Below, in pieces: positions 24,495-31,409 of a stretch of DNA of 64,000 nt; the first letter of the stretch is position 1; every line of letters starts with the position of its first letter. Location of the stretch: the NCBI RefSeq assembly GCF_000472785.1, contig NZ_AXAL01000001.1, positions 59,070-123,069 on the forward strand, written 5' to 3'. This stretch comes from Mesorhizobium loti CJ3sym. Its GTDB lineage: Bacteria; Pseudomonadota; Alphaproteobacteria; Rhizobiales; Rhizobiaceae. The translations under genes and the position numbers were made by a program. The notes below the pieces were generated by a model, which was not told the DNA's origin, ran no database searches, and worked only from the letters and a program-made list of their open reading frames with translations.

Positions 24495-24938
24495 ATGAAC
24501 CATTACGACGACAACCCGAACAAGTACCAGGCCGACAACACGCCACTGGCTCAGGCCATGATGCGGGCTCAGGCTGCACAGGTCGAAGCGGACAAGGCCA
24601 AACAAGACGCCTTGGCTGCCGAGGGGACAGAGCGGGCCAAGCAGGAAGAGATTGACCGTGCTGTCGAACTCTCGATGTCCCGCATGAACCAGCAACTTCA
24701 GGCCCAACGCATGGGCGTGAAGACGCAAGGGGCAATCAGGTCTCAGGACGTTGGGGTGATCCCGCCCATGGCAGAGGTGGAGAAGACCACGGTCAGGGTC
24801 CTCGGCGGCATTGAGGTCTCGTACCAGCAGGCCAGGGACATGGCCGAGGTCGGGCAGATCACGCAGGCCGACTTTAACAAGGCCGTGGTCGATGGGCTGG
24901 CAGCCCGTGGCTACGCCGCGCCGAAGTCTTTCAGGTAA
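24495..24938 (+). CDS. Hypothetical protein, Gln/Ala-rich coiled-coil, possible frameshift partner of the next ORF
   Basis: 147 residues after AAGGAACGGACAAC. An Asn/Asp/Tyr-rich start (MNHYDDNPNKYQADN) is followed by a long helix (MMRAQAAQVEADKAKQDALA ... RAVELSMSRMNQQLQAQRMG), then a small domain with VRVLGGIEVSYQQARDMAEV and GQITQADFNKAVVDGLAARG. The zero frame stops (TTC AGG TAA) exactly where strongly coding sequence begins in the -1 frame, so the full product may be longer. Function unknown. Confidence 0.6.
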   Translation: MNHYDDNPNKYQADNTPLAQAMMRAQAAQVEADKAKQDALAAEGTERAKQEEIDRAVELSMSRMNQQLQAQRMGVKTQGAIRSQDVGVIPPMAEVEKTTVRVLGGIEVSYQQARDMAEVGQITQADFNKAVVDGLAARGYAAPKSFR

Positions 24939-24940
24939 CC

Positions 24941-25417
24941 GTAGCGGACGCCGAGAAGCCTCTGGCCCCTGTCGAGGGGTCGGAGGTTCCGACTGCGGAA
25001 GAGAAGACCGACCAGACCGACAACGAACTGACCGACCACGAGAAGGAGGAGAAGCAGCATGCCGAGTTTGTGCGCATGGCCGACCAGAGCCTTGACCGCT
25101 TCAGGGACACCCACAGCGAACCCCAGCAGCAGTTCATCGTGGACGCCTACGTGGAGACCGGAGAAATCCCGACAGGGGAGGCCTTCGGGATCGAAGAGGT
25201 TGAGGCGGCTGTGGTCGAGACTGCGTTCAGCCAGCATCTGGACCGCAATGTCCTTCGGCAGCATGGGCTGACGCTGGCGACATACTTCGAGCATGTCGAC
25301 GCGGCTGACTACCCGGCGCTCCGCAGGGCTGCGGCTAAGGGCGACTGGCACGTCTTCCACGGGCATGCTCAGGCCATAGCGACGGCCCGGAAGGCCGGCA
25401 CAGCCTTCGCCGACTGA
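24941..25417 (+). CDS. -1-frame continuation of the preceding ORF (no start codon of its own at the 5' end)
   Basis: This frame is open from 24878 and has high-GC third positions, that is, coding character, from about 24941. The first ATG/GTG in frame are only at 25076 and 25070. Upstream of these it encodes an acidic linker (VADAEKPLAPVEGSEVPTAE, then EKTDQTDNELTDHEKEEK). After it come FVRMADQSLDRFRDTHSEPQ and a compact helical domain ending AIATARKAGTAFAD. Either a -1 frameshift joins it to 24495-24938 (fusion of about 305 residues), or a one-base loss has split a gene, or translation restarts at 25070/25076. A strong AAGGAGG at 25043-25049 lies too far from 25070 for ideal spacing. Function unknown. 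Confidence 0.5.
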   Translation, partial: VADAEKPLAPVEGSEVPTAEEKTDQTDNELTDHEKEEKQHAEFVRMADQSLDRFRDTHSEPQQQFIVDAYVETGEIPTGEAFGIEEVEAAVVETAFSQHLDRNVLRQHGLTLATYFEHVDAADYPALRRAAAKGDWHVFHGHAQAIATARKAGTAFAD

Positions 25418-25432
25418 CGCCCTTCCCCTTCC

Positions 25433-25465
25433 CCCCGATGCATCGCCCCAAGAGGTGCGTCGGGG
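25433..25465 (+). terminator. Hairpin after the 24495-25417 gene pair
   Basis: CCCCGATGCA / TGCGTCGGGG pairs over 10 bp (one G-T pair) with a 13-nt loop, 16 bp after the stop. There is no long T-run, so it is a terminator or mRNA-processing hairpin. Confidence 0.4.
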
Positions 25466-25565
25466 CTGGGGTTCTAACCGATGCTCGGTTCCGCAGCGGG
25501 TGCAACTCCGCTTCAAGCCGACGTCTCGTCACATCAGACTTCAACACAACAAAAAGGAACCAACT

Positions 25566-25751
25566 TTGGACCACTTCACCACCACCTCCACGATTAACTC
25601 GGTCAACGAAATCCAAGACGTCTTCAACTGGTCTATCAGGACAACGCACGGCATTTTCAAAGCGCAAAGTTACCGGGCCCAAGACCGAACCTTTCTCTGG
25701 GCGCGGGTCGAGGCAGAGGAGGAACTGACGGCGCCAGCTTACGAAGCCTGA
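25566..25751 (+). CDS. Small hypothetical protein (61 aa), TTG start
   Basis: The TTG at 25566 follows AAAAGGAACCAACT and starts the coding-like segment (DHFTTTSTINSVNEIQDVFN, then WSIRTTHGIFKAQSYRAQ). The frame is open upstream, but the translation there is arginine-rich noise. No function recognised. Confidence 0.4.
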   Translation: MDHFTTTSTINSVNEIQDVFNWSIRTTHGIFKAQSYRAQDRTFLWARVEAEEELTAPAYEA

Positions 25752-25761
25752 TCAACCAAAT

Positions 25762-25805
25762 CCGCGCGGCGTCAATCTGAGCCCCAAGCTCACGGGGCCG
25801 CGCGG
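25762..25805. terminator. Hairpin between small ORFs
   Basis: CCGCGCGGC / GCCGCGCGG form a perfect 9-bp stem enclosing an inner GAGC/GCTC hairpin, 11 bp after the stop of the small ORF. The remaining part of the 220-bp gap (to 25971) is AT-richer and shows no gene. Confidence 0.4.
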
Positions 25806-25971
25806 GTCTTCCCGGGTCGTGAAGTACCGCCCCACCGCAGGGATGGTTCCGGTAAGGGAACTGTTCCGTTAACGCATTGAATTTATTTGATTTGACGAGT
25901 TTGACGACTACCCGATATCCGATGGCCGGCCACGCCAGCAGGGTGAGGCGACGACAGGAGCAAGTCCCAAA

Positions 25972-26160
25972 ATGCAGATCGACTACAGCACCCTTGAAGT
26001 TGACGTGGCCGAGTGGATGAAGGGCCACGTTGAGCGCGTCAAGGAATGCTACGGAGAGGGTGAGGCCTATGCCGAGGCCGTAAGGTTGGTCGACGAGGAC
26101 CCGTGGCAGGCCCTCCAGTGGTACGTCGAAGACATCCGGCAGGGCCTAAGCGCGGCGTGA
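25972..26160 (+). CDS. Small hypothetical protein (62 aa)
   Basis: MQIDYSTLEVDVAEWMKGHV continues as an acidic helical protein (GEAYAEAVRLVDEDPWQALQ) and ends WYVEDIRQGLSAA. AGGAGCAAGTCCCAAA precedes the ATG. It is the last gene of the plus-strand cassette. Function unknown. Confidence 0.55.
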   Translation: MQIDYSTLEVDVAEWMKGHVERVKECYGEGEAYAEAVRLVDEDPWQALQWYVEDIRQGLSAA

Positions 26161-26255
26161 GAACGCCTTCATGAGATGGGTCTTTTGTCCACGGCATGAG
26201 AAGATTGTGGCCGCCTGCCCCACCACCTCCAGCGCATGCTTGGCATTCCTGGCCC

Positions 26256-27125
26256 TCAACCGGGCTCTGGACCTTCGGCGAACGGTTCTTCCGAGCGGTC
26301 GATAGGTTCCAGCACGTTGACCGGGACCCCTTTCGCTTTGGTGTAATCTACAAGCTTCTGCACGACGTGTTCTGCGACCAAGGTGACGCCCATACACATT
26401 TCGCTCAGCTCATGTCTGGACAGGCGTATGGCGGTGCCGACCGGAAATGCACGTTCTTTCCAATGCATCCCGATCCTGACCGCCCCCCCTCGCGCTACGA
26501 ACGACTGATCAGTTCCCATCGTTGCGTTGTCCATCAAAAGGTTCTGACCGTCATCGCCAACGACAGAAACACCAATCAGGCACCACCGAATGCGAAGCTC
26601 ACCGCTTGGAGCATCCTCGGAAGTCACATTGCCCATTCGATGTGAGAGGCAGTTTCGAGCGAGCCGAAAGGTCTCGAACATTTCCCCCAAATCAGGATCA
26701 AGCTGCAGGTCAGGCGCCAGAACCTTGTACTGTGCGCCCACGTTCAGCTTCTCAAACTTGCGTTTCGCCTTCAGGTCTTCGATTTCGGAGTAGGTCATGG
26801 TTTGAAGGATGCGGTGGATGAAAAACGCTTCCGTCAAAAACATCGAAAAATTGTCTGCCAAATCCCTTAGACAGTTACCAATCGTCCAGCTTTCAAACTC
26901 GTCGACGTAGTGGCGCTTCGTTTCATCCGATGGGTCTGAGGGAACGAAATGGAACTGCACATTGTCAGAGAGAACGTGGGAGATTGGCGGGCTCACCATT
27001 GCGGCGTTCGTGCCCAGTCCCATGAATACGGACGCTCGCATTACCCCAAGTTCGGCTACTGCCTTCAACTTGGTGAAGTCAATTTTGAAGTTTAGCTTCG
27101 GGCGTAGTGCTTCGGCATCGTTCAT
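26256..27125 (-). CDS. Hypothetical protein with R-x4-H (HEPN-like) motif
   Basis: 289 residues, mostly alpha-helical in the first 170 and beta/mixed in the last 110. The motif RLARNCLSHRMGN contains R157-NCLS-H162, matching the R-x4-6-H signature of HEPN domains, many of which are RNases in toxin-antitoxin, CRISPR and abortive-infection systems. The preceding helix (FFIHRILQTMTYSEIEDLKA) and the loop are consistent with that fold, but similarity is only at motif level. It stands alone on the minus strand next to attR, a usual position for defence or moron-type genes. Confidence 0.6.
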   Translation of the reverse strand: MNDAEALRPKLNFKIDFTKLKAVAELGVMRASVFMGLGTNAAMVSPPISHVLSDNVQFHFVPSDPSDETKRHYVDEFESWTIGNCLRDLADNFSMFLTEAFFIHRILQTMTYSEIEDLKAKRKFEKLNVGAQYKVLAPDLQLDPDLGEMFETFRLARNCLSHRMGNVTSEDAPSGELRIRWCLIGVSVVGDDGQNLLMDNATMGTDQSFVARGGAVRIGMHWKERAFPVGTAIRLSRHELSEMCMGVTLVAEHVVQKLVDYTKAKGVPVNVLEPIDRSEEPFAEGPEPG

Positions 27126-27179
27126 GAGGGCAGACTACCAGAAAAAAGCGAACAGGACTTTGTATCTCCGTTGACAGAA

Positions 27180-27210
27180 GGTACACCATTCGGGCACAAA
27201 GAGGTACACC
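27180..27210 (+). promoter_or_regulatory. Paired GGTACACC motifs at the right end (putative integrase arm sites)
   Basis: Copies at 27180-27187 and 27203-27210 lie in the same orientation as the two at the left end, 96-126 bp inside attR. The second copy shares the longer context GAGGTACACCGAG with the left-end motifs. Confidence 0.55.
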
Positions 27211-27305
27211 GAGCTTAACCGCTTCGGGGGAAGACACCCTCCTACCCCATTGATTTTTCACGGTAAGTTCGGGTGGAACGCCCTAGTTGGATTTGGCCAT
27301 TAGCG

Positions 27306-27322
27306 CCGTCCGGGGGCACCAG
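27306..27322 (+). repeat. attR core (17-bp direct repeat)
   Basis: CCGTCCGGGGGCACCAG is identical to the 3' end of tRNA-Thr at 11305-11321. The four-to-five bases after it (CTTCC versus TTTCC) are also nearly the same. Confidence 0.92.
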
Positions 27323-27457
27323 CTTCCTCCAGACTTAGGCCACGCGACACGGCTGGCGCTAGTCCATTCTCATGCTCGGTTTGGTCGGTGATAAAGGTGC
27401 AAGGCACATCATTCGCCGATGAGATAATCGATGTCTTGGAGCTTTCGGCATCATCCT

Positions 27458-27913
27458 CTAGTTAGGGCATTTCTCAAAAAAAACTGATCGCTGGATTTCC
27501 GGCAGGCCTTCGAACTGAATCCGAACCACCTCGATCCTTACTCCAACCTTTTGAAAGACAAGATGCATGTTGTCGTAGTCGTGTTGGGATGTTTTGCCAT
27601 CTGATCGGGTGACCGTGACGGGGTGGAGGCCTATCCCGATCTCGTCGCTGGCAACGAGTGCCGATTCAGTGACTTGATCGACCGTGGTAATCAACACTCC
27701 GCCGTGCTTGTCCAGGATGGTCGCCGTCGCCTCTCCGCCAGACGGTGCCGCAAAAGTAACTCTATCCATCGTCGGCTGAGAAAGTTCCCTGCTGCAATTC
27801 GACGACCACGCGCCCATGAGGCCAAATTGCTTCATAGGCCCTTCGATGTCACCGCCAAAGGCTGGTGCGGAAAACACCCCAGATGCCAAGAGAGCCCCGA
27901 AAAAGATGCGCAT
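27458..27913 (-). CDS. Hypothetical secreted protein (151 aa)
   Basis: From ATG 27913, preceded by GGAGGGCA, the protein has a signal peptide (MRIFFGALLASGVFSAPAFG). The mature part includes FGLMGAWSSNCSRELS and a late cysteine (FFEKCPN), giving two cysteines that could pair. The pattern GLxGxWSxxC is shared with small rhizobial periplasmic proteins of unknown function. It lies just outside the island. Confidence 0.7.
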   Translation of the reverse strand: MRIFFGALLASGVFSAPAFGGDIEGPMKQFGLMGAWSSNCSRELSQPTMDRVTFAAPSGGEATATILDKHGGVLITTVDQVTESALVASDEIGIGLHPVTVTRSDGKTSQHDYDNMHLVFQKVGVRIEVVRIQFEGLPEIQRSVFFEKCPN

Positions 27914-28045
27914 TGCCCTCCTGCACGCGTTCCCATGCCGCACGCGCAAGTTGGGCACTGAACTTAGGCACGTCTATGACCGACTCTCGAATGGTTCGCG
28001 CAGGCTGCGCCAAGGGTCGGCGGTTCGATCGCCAGCCCCAGCCCG

Positions 28046-28615
28046 CTACGAGGCGCGGGCAACTTGCCCAGATGCGCCCGTCCTGTTGAACGTGTTCCTC
28101 ACCCTGATCGACTTATAGACATAAGCTACCCAGATGCCGATCCCAACAAACGAGGCTATTGGTGCAACCAGCGCATTGTCTGCGAGCACCCGGTTCACCG
28201 GAACGCCCAGAATTAACGCGATCCAGATCGTGTCCAGGACGAAAACGACAGGGATCGCAAGCCACTGAAGCAGAAACAATTGCGGGAACCGGTGGCTTCG
28301 CCGCAGCATCGAAACGAGCACAACGAGTTGAAGCGCCAGAAATGCCAGATTGAGAGCGACCTCGCCATACACCGCCAGCGGCCCATTTGAGAGGGTCATG
28401 AGTTGCTGGTAGGCGTCGGCCGAATTGGCGAAGTCAGCGAGTGTACGCAGCGGTGACAATGCCTGGCCGATAGCCAGCAGCATCAGCCAGCCGCCGAAGC
28501 CCACGAGAGCTTCAGGATTCTGTGACGGCTTCGCGGCGGATCGAATCGCAAAGAAAACAGGCACGCCGATTAAAAGCAGCACGATTGCCCAATGCCAGAT
28601 TGAAAACGCCCCCAT
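28046..28615 (-). CDS. DUF2569-type membrane protein
   Basis: 189 residues with about five transmembrane segments. The start MGAFSIWHWAIVLLLIGVPV and the motif VGFGGWLMLLAIGQALSPLR are typical of DUF2569-containing proteins, in which GxGGWL opens the domain. Function is unknown. The ATG follows AGGTAA at close spacing. A tail of polar residues follows the last helix. Confidence 0.75.
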   Translation of the reverse strand: MGAFSIWHWAIVLLLIGVPVFFAIRSAAKPSQNPEALVGFGGWLMLLAIGQALSPLRTLADFANSADAYQQLMTLSNGPLAVYGEVALNLAFLALQLVVLVSMLRRSHRFPQLFLLQWLAIPVVFVLDTIWIALILGVPVNRVLADNALVAPIASFVGIGIWVAYVYKSIRVRNTFNRTGASGQVARAS

Positions 28616-28742
28616 TTACCTCTCCCTCTTTTATACCCCTATAAGTTGTATCGGATTTCAAAACTCAACTCAAGAGGCGAACCCCGCCTGAAACCACATC
28701 TTATGCCGAAGCGACGATTTCTCCTGCCTGCTGCTGACTCCC

Positions 28743-29357
28743 TCACACCCCGATCGCCGCCACCAAAATCCGGTTCTGCCTGCGTATCGCGGCGCGCAGC
28801 TCCGGTATCCTTGCCTCGTCGCGCTTCACGAATTCGATGAACATCATGTTCATGTTGTTGAAGATCAGTTCGCCCAGCGCGGCACCGTCTATATCCTGCC
28901 GCACCAGGCCAATCTCCTGCAGCCGGCCGATCAATGCGCGGATCTGTTCGGTCAGCGAGTGGTCCAACTCTGTATAGGCCTGGCCGAACGGGCTGTCGGG
29001 GAGTTGGGTCGAGATAGCCATCGCCTGCCGCCACATCTCCTTGCTGAGGTAGTGCAGCGAGTGCTCGATGTAGATGCCGATCAGCGTGTCGAGCGCGTCG
29101 CCGACATTGGCCGGCGGCCTGGCGACGACGCCGCGCCCGGCATTGAGCACCTCGTTGACTTCCAACGAGACGATGGCGCCGAGGATGTCGCCCTTGTTCT
29201 CATAGTAATTGTAGATCGTGCCGATCGACACTTCCGCCTGCGCCGCGATCGCCTCGATCTTGGCGCCCTCATAGCCGGCCTCGCGGAAAAGCTCCGCGGC
29301 CGCCTCGATGATGCGCCTGTGCCGATCTGCCTTTTGCCTGGCCCGCAATCCGCTCAT
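28743..29357 (-). CDS. TetR/AcrR-family transcriptional regulator
   Basis: 204 residues from ATG 29357 (AGAGG upstream; a TTG at 29375 is alternative). An N-terminal TetR helix-turn-helix is visible (ADRHRRIIEAAAELFREAGY ... KIEAIAAQAEVSIGTIYNYY), with a C-terminal ligand/dimer domain (~190 residues total, normal length). It is divergent from the ABC transporter operon starting at 29449, and two palindromes lie between the two start codons, so it probably represses that operon and itself. Confidence 0.92.
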   Translation of the reverse strand: MSGLRARQKADRHRRIIEAAAELFREAGYEGAKIEAIAAQAEVSIGTIYNYYENKGDILGAIVSLEVNEVLNAGRGVVARPPANVGDALDTLIGIYIEHSLHYLSKEMWRQAMAISTQLPDSPFGQAYTELDHSLTEQIRALIGRLQEIGLVRQDIDGAALGELIFNNMNMMFIEFVKRDEARIPELRAAIRRQNRILVAAIGV

Positions 29358-29381
29358 ATCAGCCTCTTGCCACAAAAACAG

Positions 29382-29411
29382 AATTGACTCAATTTTAGAA
29401 TTGGTTCAATT
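29382..29411. promoter_or_regulatory. Two tandem 13-bp palindromes, putative TetR operators
   Basis: AATTGACTCAATT (29382-29394) is a perfect palindrome around one base. AATTGGTTCAATT (29399-29411) is the same with a minor mismatch. Their starts are 17 bp apart, in the short gap between the divergent TetR gene and the binding-protein gene. Confidence 0.65.
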
Positions 29412-29448
29412 TTTTGCAAGAAGCCACAAAGGCAAGGGAGAACATTCG

Positions 29449-30540
29449 ATGTCCGTCACATCCGCATCCGGGAATCCGCTTTCCGTCCTGAAGCGCCATC
29501 TGCACGCCGCTTGCGCCGCGACCGCACTGCTGCTTGGCGCGGGCAGCGTCGCCGAGGCCGCCGATCTCAACGCGCTGATCTGGTGCGATCATTCCGATCC
29601 CGCACTTCTGCAGCCCTTCGAGGAAGCCAACAACGTCAAGGTCAACGTCAAGGAGTTCGAGGGCACCGGCGCCGGCCTGGCTATTGTCGAACAGTCGCAG
29701 CCCGGCGACTGGGACGTGATGGTGATCGACAGCATCGACGTGCCGCGTGGCGTCGAAAAAGGACTGTTCGAGCCTTTGCCGGAAGACAAGCTGCCCTTTG
29801 CCGACCTGTTTGCGCAGGTGAAGATGGACGGCTCGACCGTCGTCGGCGGCAAGCGCTACGGCATCACCGAAAAGTTCGGCTACAACACGATCGGCTTCAA
29901 CAAGACCAAGGTCGATCCGGCCGACATGCAGTCCTTGGCGTCGCTGACGTCAGACAAATACAAGGGCAAGGTCGCCATCTACGACTATTACCTGCCGGTC
30001 ATCGGCATGGCGGCGCTTGCCATCGGCAAGAAGACGGCGGATCTGACCGAAGCCGATCTGCCTGCTCTCAAGGCAGAGCTTCTCAAGATGAAGGCCAACG
30101 CCAAGCTGGTCGGTGAAGTGACCGCCAGCCAGACGGCGCTGGCCACCGGCGAAGTCGACATCCTTGTCGGCGGCGGCGAATGGGTGACGGCGGGGCTGGC
30201 CAAGGAAAACCCGGCGCTGGACTTTTCCATCCCCAAGGAGGGCGCAGTGCTGTGGTCGCAGTCGCTGGCCATGTTCAAAGACTCCAAGAACAAGGACATG
30301 GCGCTGAAATTCATCCAGTACATTATGAGCCCGGAAGGCCAGGCGCGGCTTGCAACCTCCTCCTGCTACTGGGGCATGCCATCCAACACCAAGGCCGCGC
30401 TCACCGACGACCAGAAGAAGGTGCTGCGCTTCGACGAGCAGCCCGGCTTCCTCGCCCGTGCGCAAGCCTATCCGGCGCCGAACGCCGATCTCGACAAGAA
30501 GATGCAGGACATGTGGACCGAAATGCTGCAGGCGAAGTGA
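29449..30540 (+). CDS. ABC transporter substrate-binding protein (polyamine/opine type)
   Basis: Periplasmic receptor that captures the solute for the permeases encoded next. From ATG 29449 (GGGAG upstream) it has 363 residues with a signal peptide ending AEAADLNAL. The mature domain reads LIWCDHSDPALLQPFEEANN ... VNVKEFEGTGAG and has the PotD/SBP_bac family layout (KRYGITEKFGYNTIGFNKTK, SLAMFKDSKNKDMALKFIQY). It is the first gene of a five-gene operon. The substrate is unknown; spermidine/putrescine-like amines are the family default. Confidence 0.9.
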   Translation: MSVTSASGNPLSVLKRHLHAACAATALLLGAGSVAEAADLNALIWCDHSDPALLQPFEEANNVKVNVKEFEGTGAGLAIVEQSQPGDWDVMVIDSIDVPRGVEKGLFEPLPEDKLPFADLFAQVKMDGSTVVGGKRYGITEKFGYNTIGFNKTKVDPADMQSLASLTSDKYKGKVAIYDYYLPVIGMAALAIGKKTADLTEADLPALKAELLKMKANAKLVGEVTASQTALATGEVDILVGGGEWVTAGLAKENPALDFSIPKEGAVLWSQSLAMFKDSKNKDMALKFIQYIMSPEGQARLATSSCYWGMPSNTKAALTDDQKKVLRFDEQPGFLARAQAYPAPNADLDKKMQDMWTEMLQAK

Positions 30541-30553
30541 GCTGATACCGCTG

Positions 30554-31408
30554 ATGAGCGCTTCGGCAAACAACCCCCAGGCAGGCCGTGCCCTGCCCTG
30601 GGCGCTGGTCACGCCGGCGCTCGGCTGGACGCTGCTGTTCTTCGTGCTGCCCTTCATCGCCATGGGGTTTTCCAGCCTGACGGCGCATGAGGGCGGTGGC
30701 TTCACGCTCGGCAACTACAGCCAGTTCTTCACCAACCCCTCCTACTGGCAGGCGATGGTGAACTCGTTGCAAGTGACGGCGATCGTCACCGTGGTCTCGG
30801 TGCTGCTCGCCTATCCCTTCGCCTGGATCCTCGCCGAACAGGTGCCGGAACGCTGGCAGCGGCTGGCGCTGATGCTGGCCGTGCTGCCGTTCTGGACTTC
30901 TTATGTCGTGCGTTCCTACTCCTGGCTGCTGGTGATGGCGCAGAACGGCGTCATCAACCGCGCGCTTACCGGTTCTGGCCTGATCGCCGAGCCGCTGCAA
31001 CTCGCCAACACTCGGCTAGCCACGGTTACCGGCTTCGTGCATTTCTTCGTCATGCTGCTGACGCTGACCATTTTCGCCAATTTGAAGCAGCTCAGCCCGA
31101 GCTACCGCAAGGCGGCCGCCGATCTCGGCGCAGGGCCGGTGCGTACCTTCCTGCATGTCGTCTTGCCGCTGACCTTGCCCGGCATCATGGTCGGCGCCTT
31201 CCTGACCTTCGTGCTGTGCATCGGCGACTACATCACGCCGCAAATCCTCGGTGGCAACAACGAGTTGCTGATGCCGCAGCTGGTGATGATGCAGATCGGC
31301 AGGCGAGGCGATTTTCCGCTGGCCTCGGCGCTGTCGATCATCCTGATGGCGGTCGTAACGATCGCCTACCTTGCCTGCGCGCGCTGGCTGAAGATCGAGC
31401 GGGCCTGA
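30554..31408 (+). CDS. ABC transporter permease (PotB-like)
   Basis: 284 residues from ATG 30554, 13 bp after the preceding stop. It has about six membrane segments and the EAA-type loop YRKAAADLGAGPVRTFLHVV, which contacts the ATPase. Segment order and length fit the first permease subunit of polyamine-type importers. The frame is open upstream inside the binding-protein gene, but that is a shadow. Confidence 0.92.
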   Translation: MSASANNPQAGRALPWALVTPALGWTLLFFVLPFIAMGFSSLTAHEGGGFTLGNYSQFFTNPSYWQAMVNSLQVTAIVTVVSVLLAYPFAWILAEQVPERWQRLALMLAVLPFWTSYVVRSYSWLLVMAQNGVINRALTGSGLIAEPLQLANTRLATVTGFVHFFVMLLTLTIFANLKQLSPSYRKAAADLGAGPVRTFLHVVLPLTLPGIMVGAFLTFVLCIGDYITPQILGGNNELLMPQLVMMQIGRRGDFPLASALSIILMAVVTIAYLACARWLKIERA

Positions 31409-31409
31409 G

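Larger units (their letters stand above)
11305..27322. mobile_element. Integrative element (genomic island) in tRNA-Thr
   Basis: The element is about 16 kb and bounded by a 17-bp direct repeat whose left copy is the 3' end of tRNA-Thr. The integrase gene lies at the tRNA end, as is typical. Cargo in order: integrase; DNA methyltransferase; GHKL ATPase with a small partner; SRAP protein; DUF4145 protein; zinc-ribbon protein; three small ORFs; an LprI-like protein; serine resolvase; a 30-bp repeat array; a putative DNA-binding protein; seven unrecognised ORFs; and an R-x4-H protein. No phage structural, conjugation or insertion-sequence genes are seen. It could be a defence island, a phage-satellite-like element or a decayed prophage. 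Confidence 0.92.

Noticed and set aside
24811..25095. +1-frame ORF as partner in the frame switch
   Set aside because: The translation in that frame is Arg/Ser/Gly-rich with no coding character. Only the -1 frame looks real.
11305..27322. A complete prophage
   Set aside because: No terminase, portal, capsid, tail, lysis or phage replication genes were recognised within 16 kb. Only an integrase, a resolvase and unknown genes are present.
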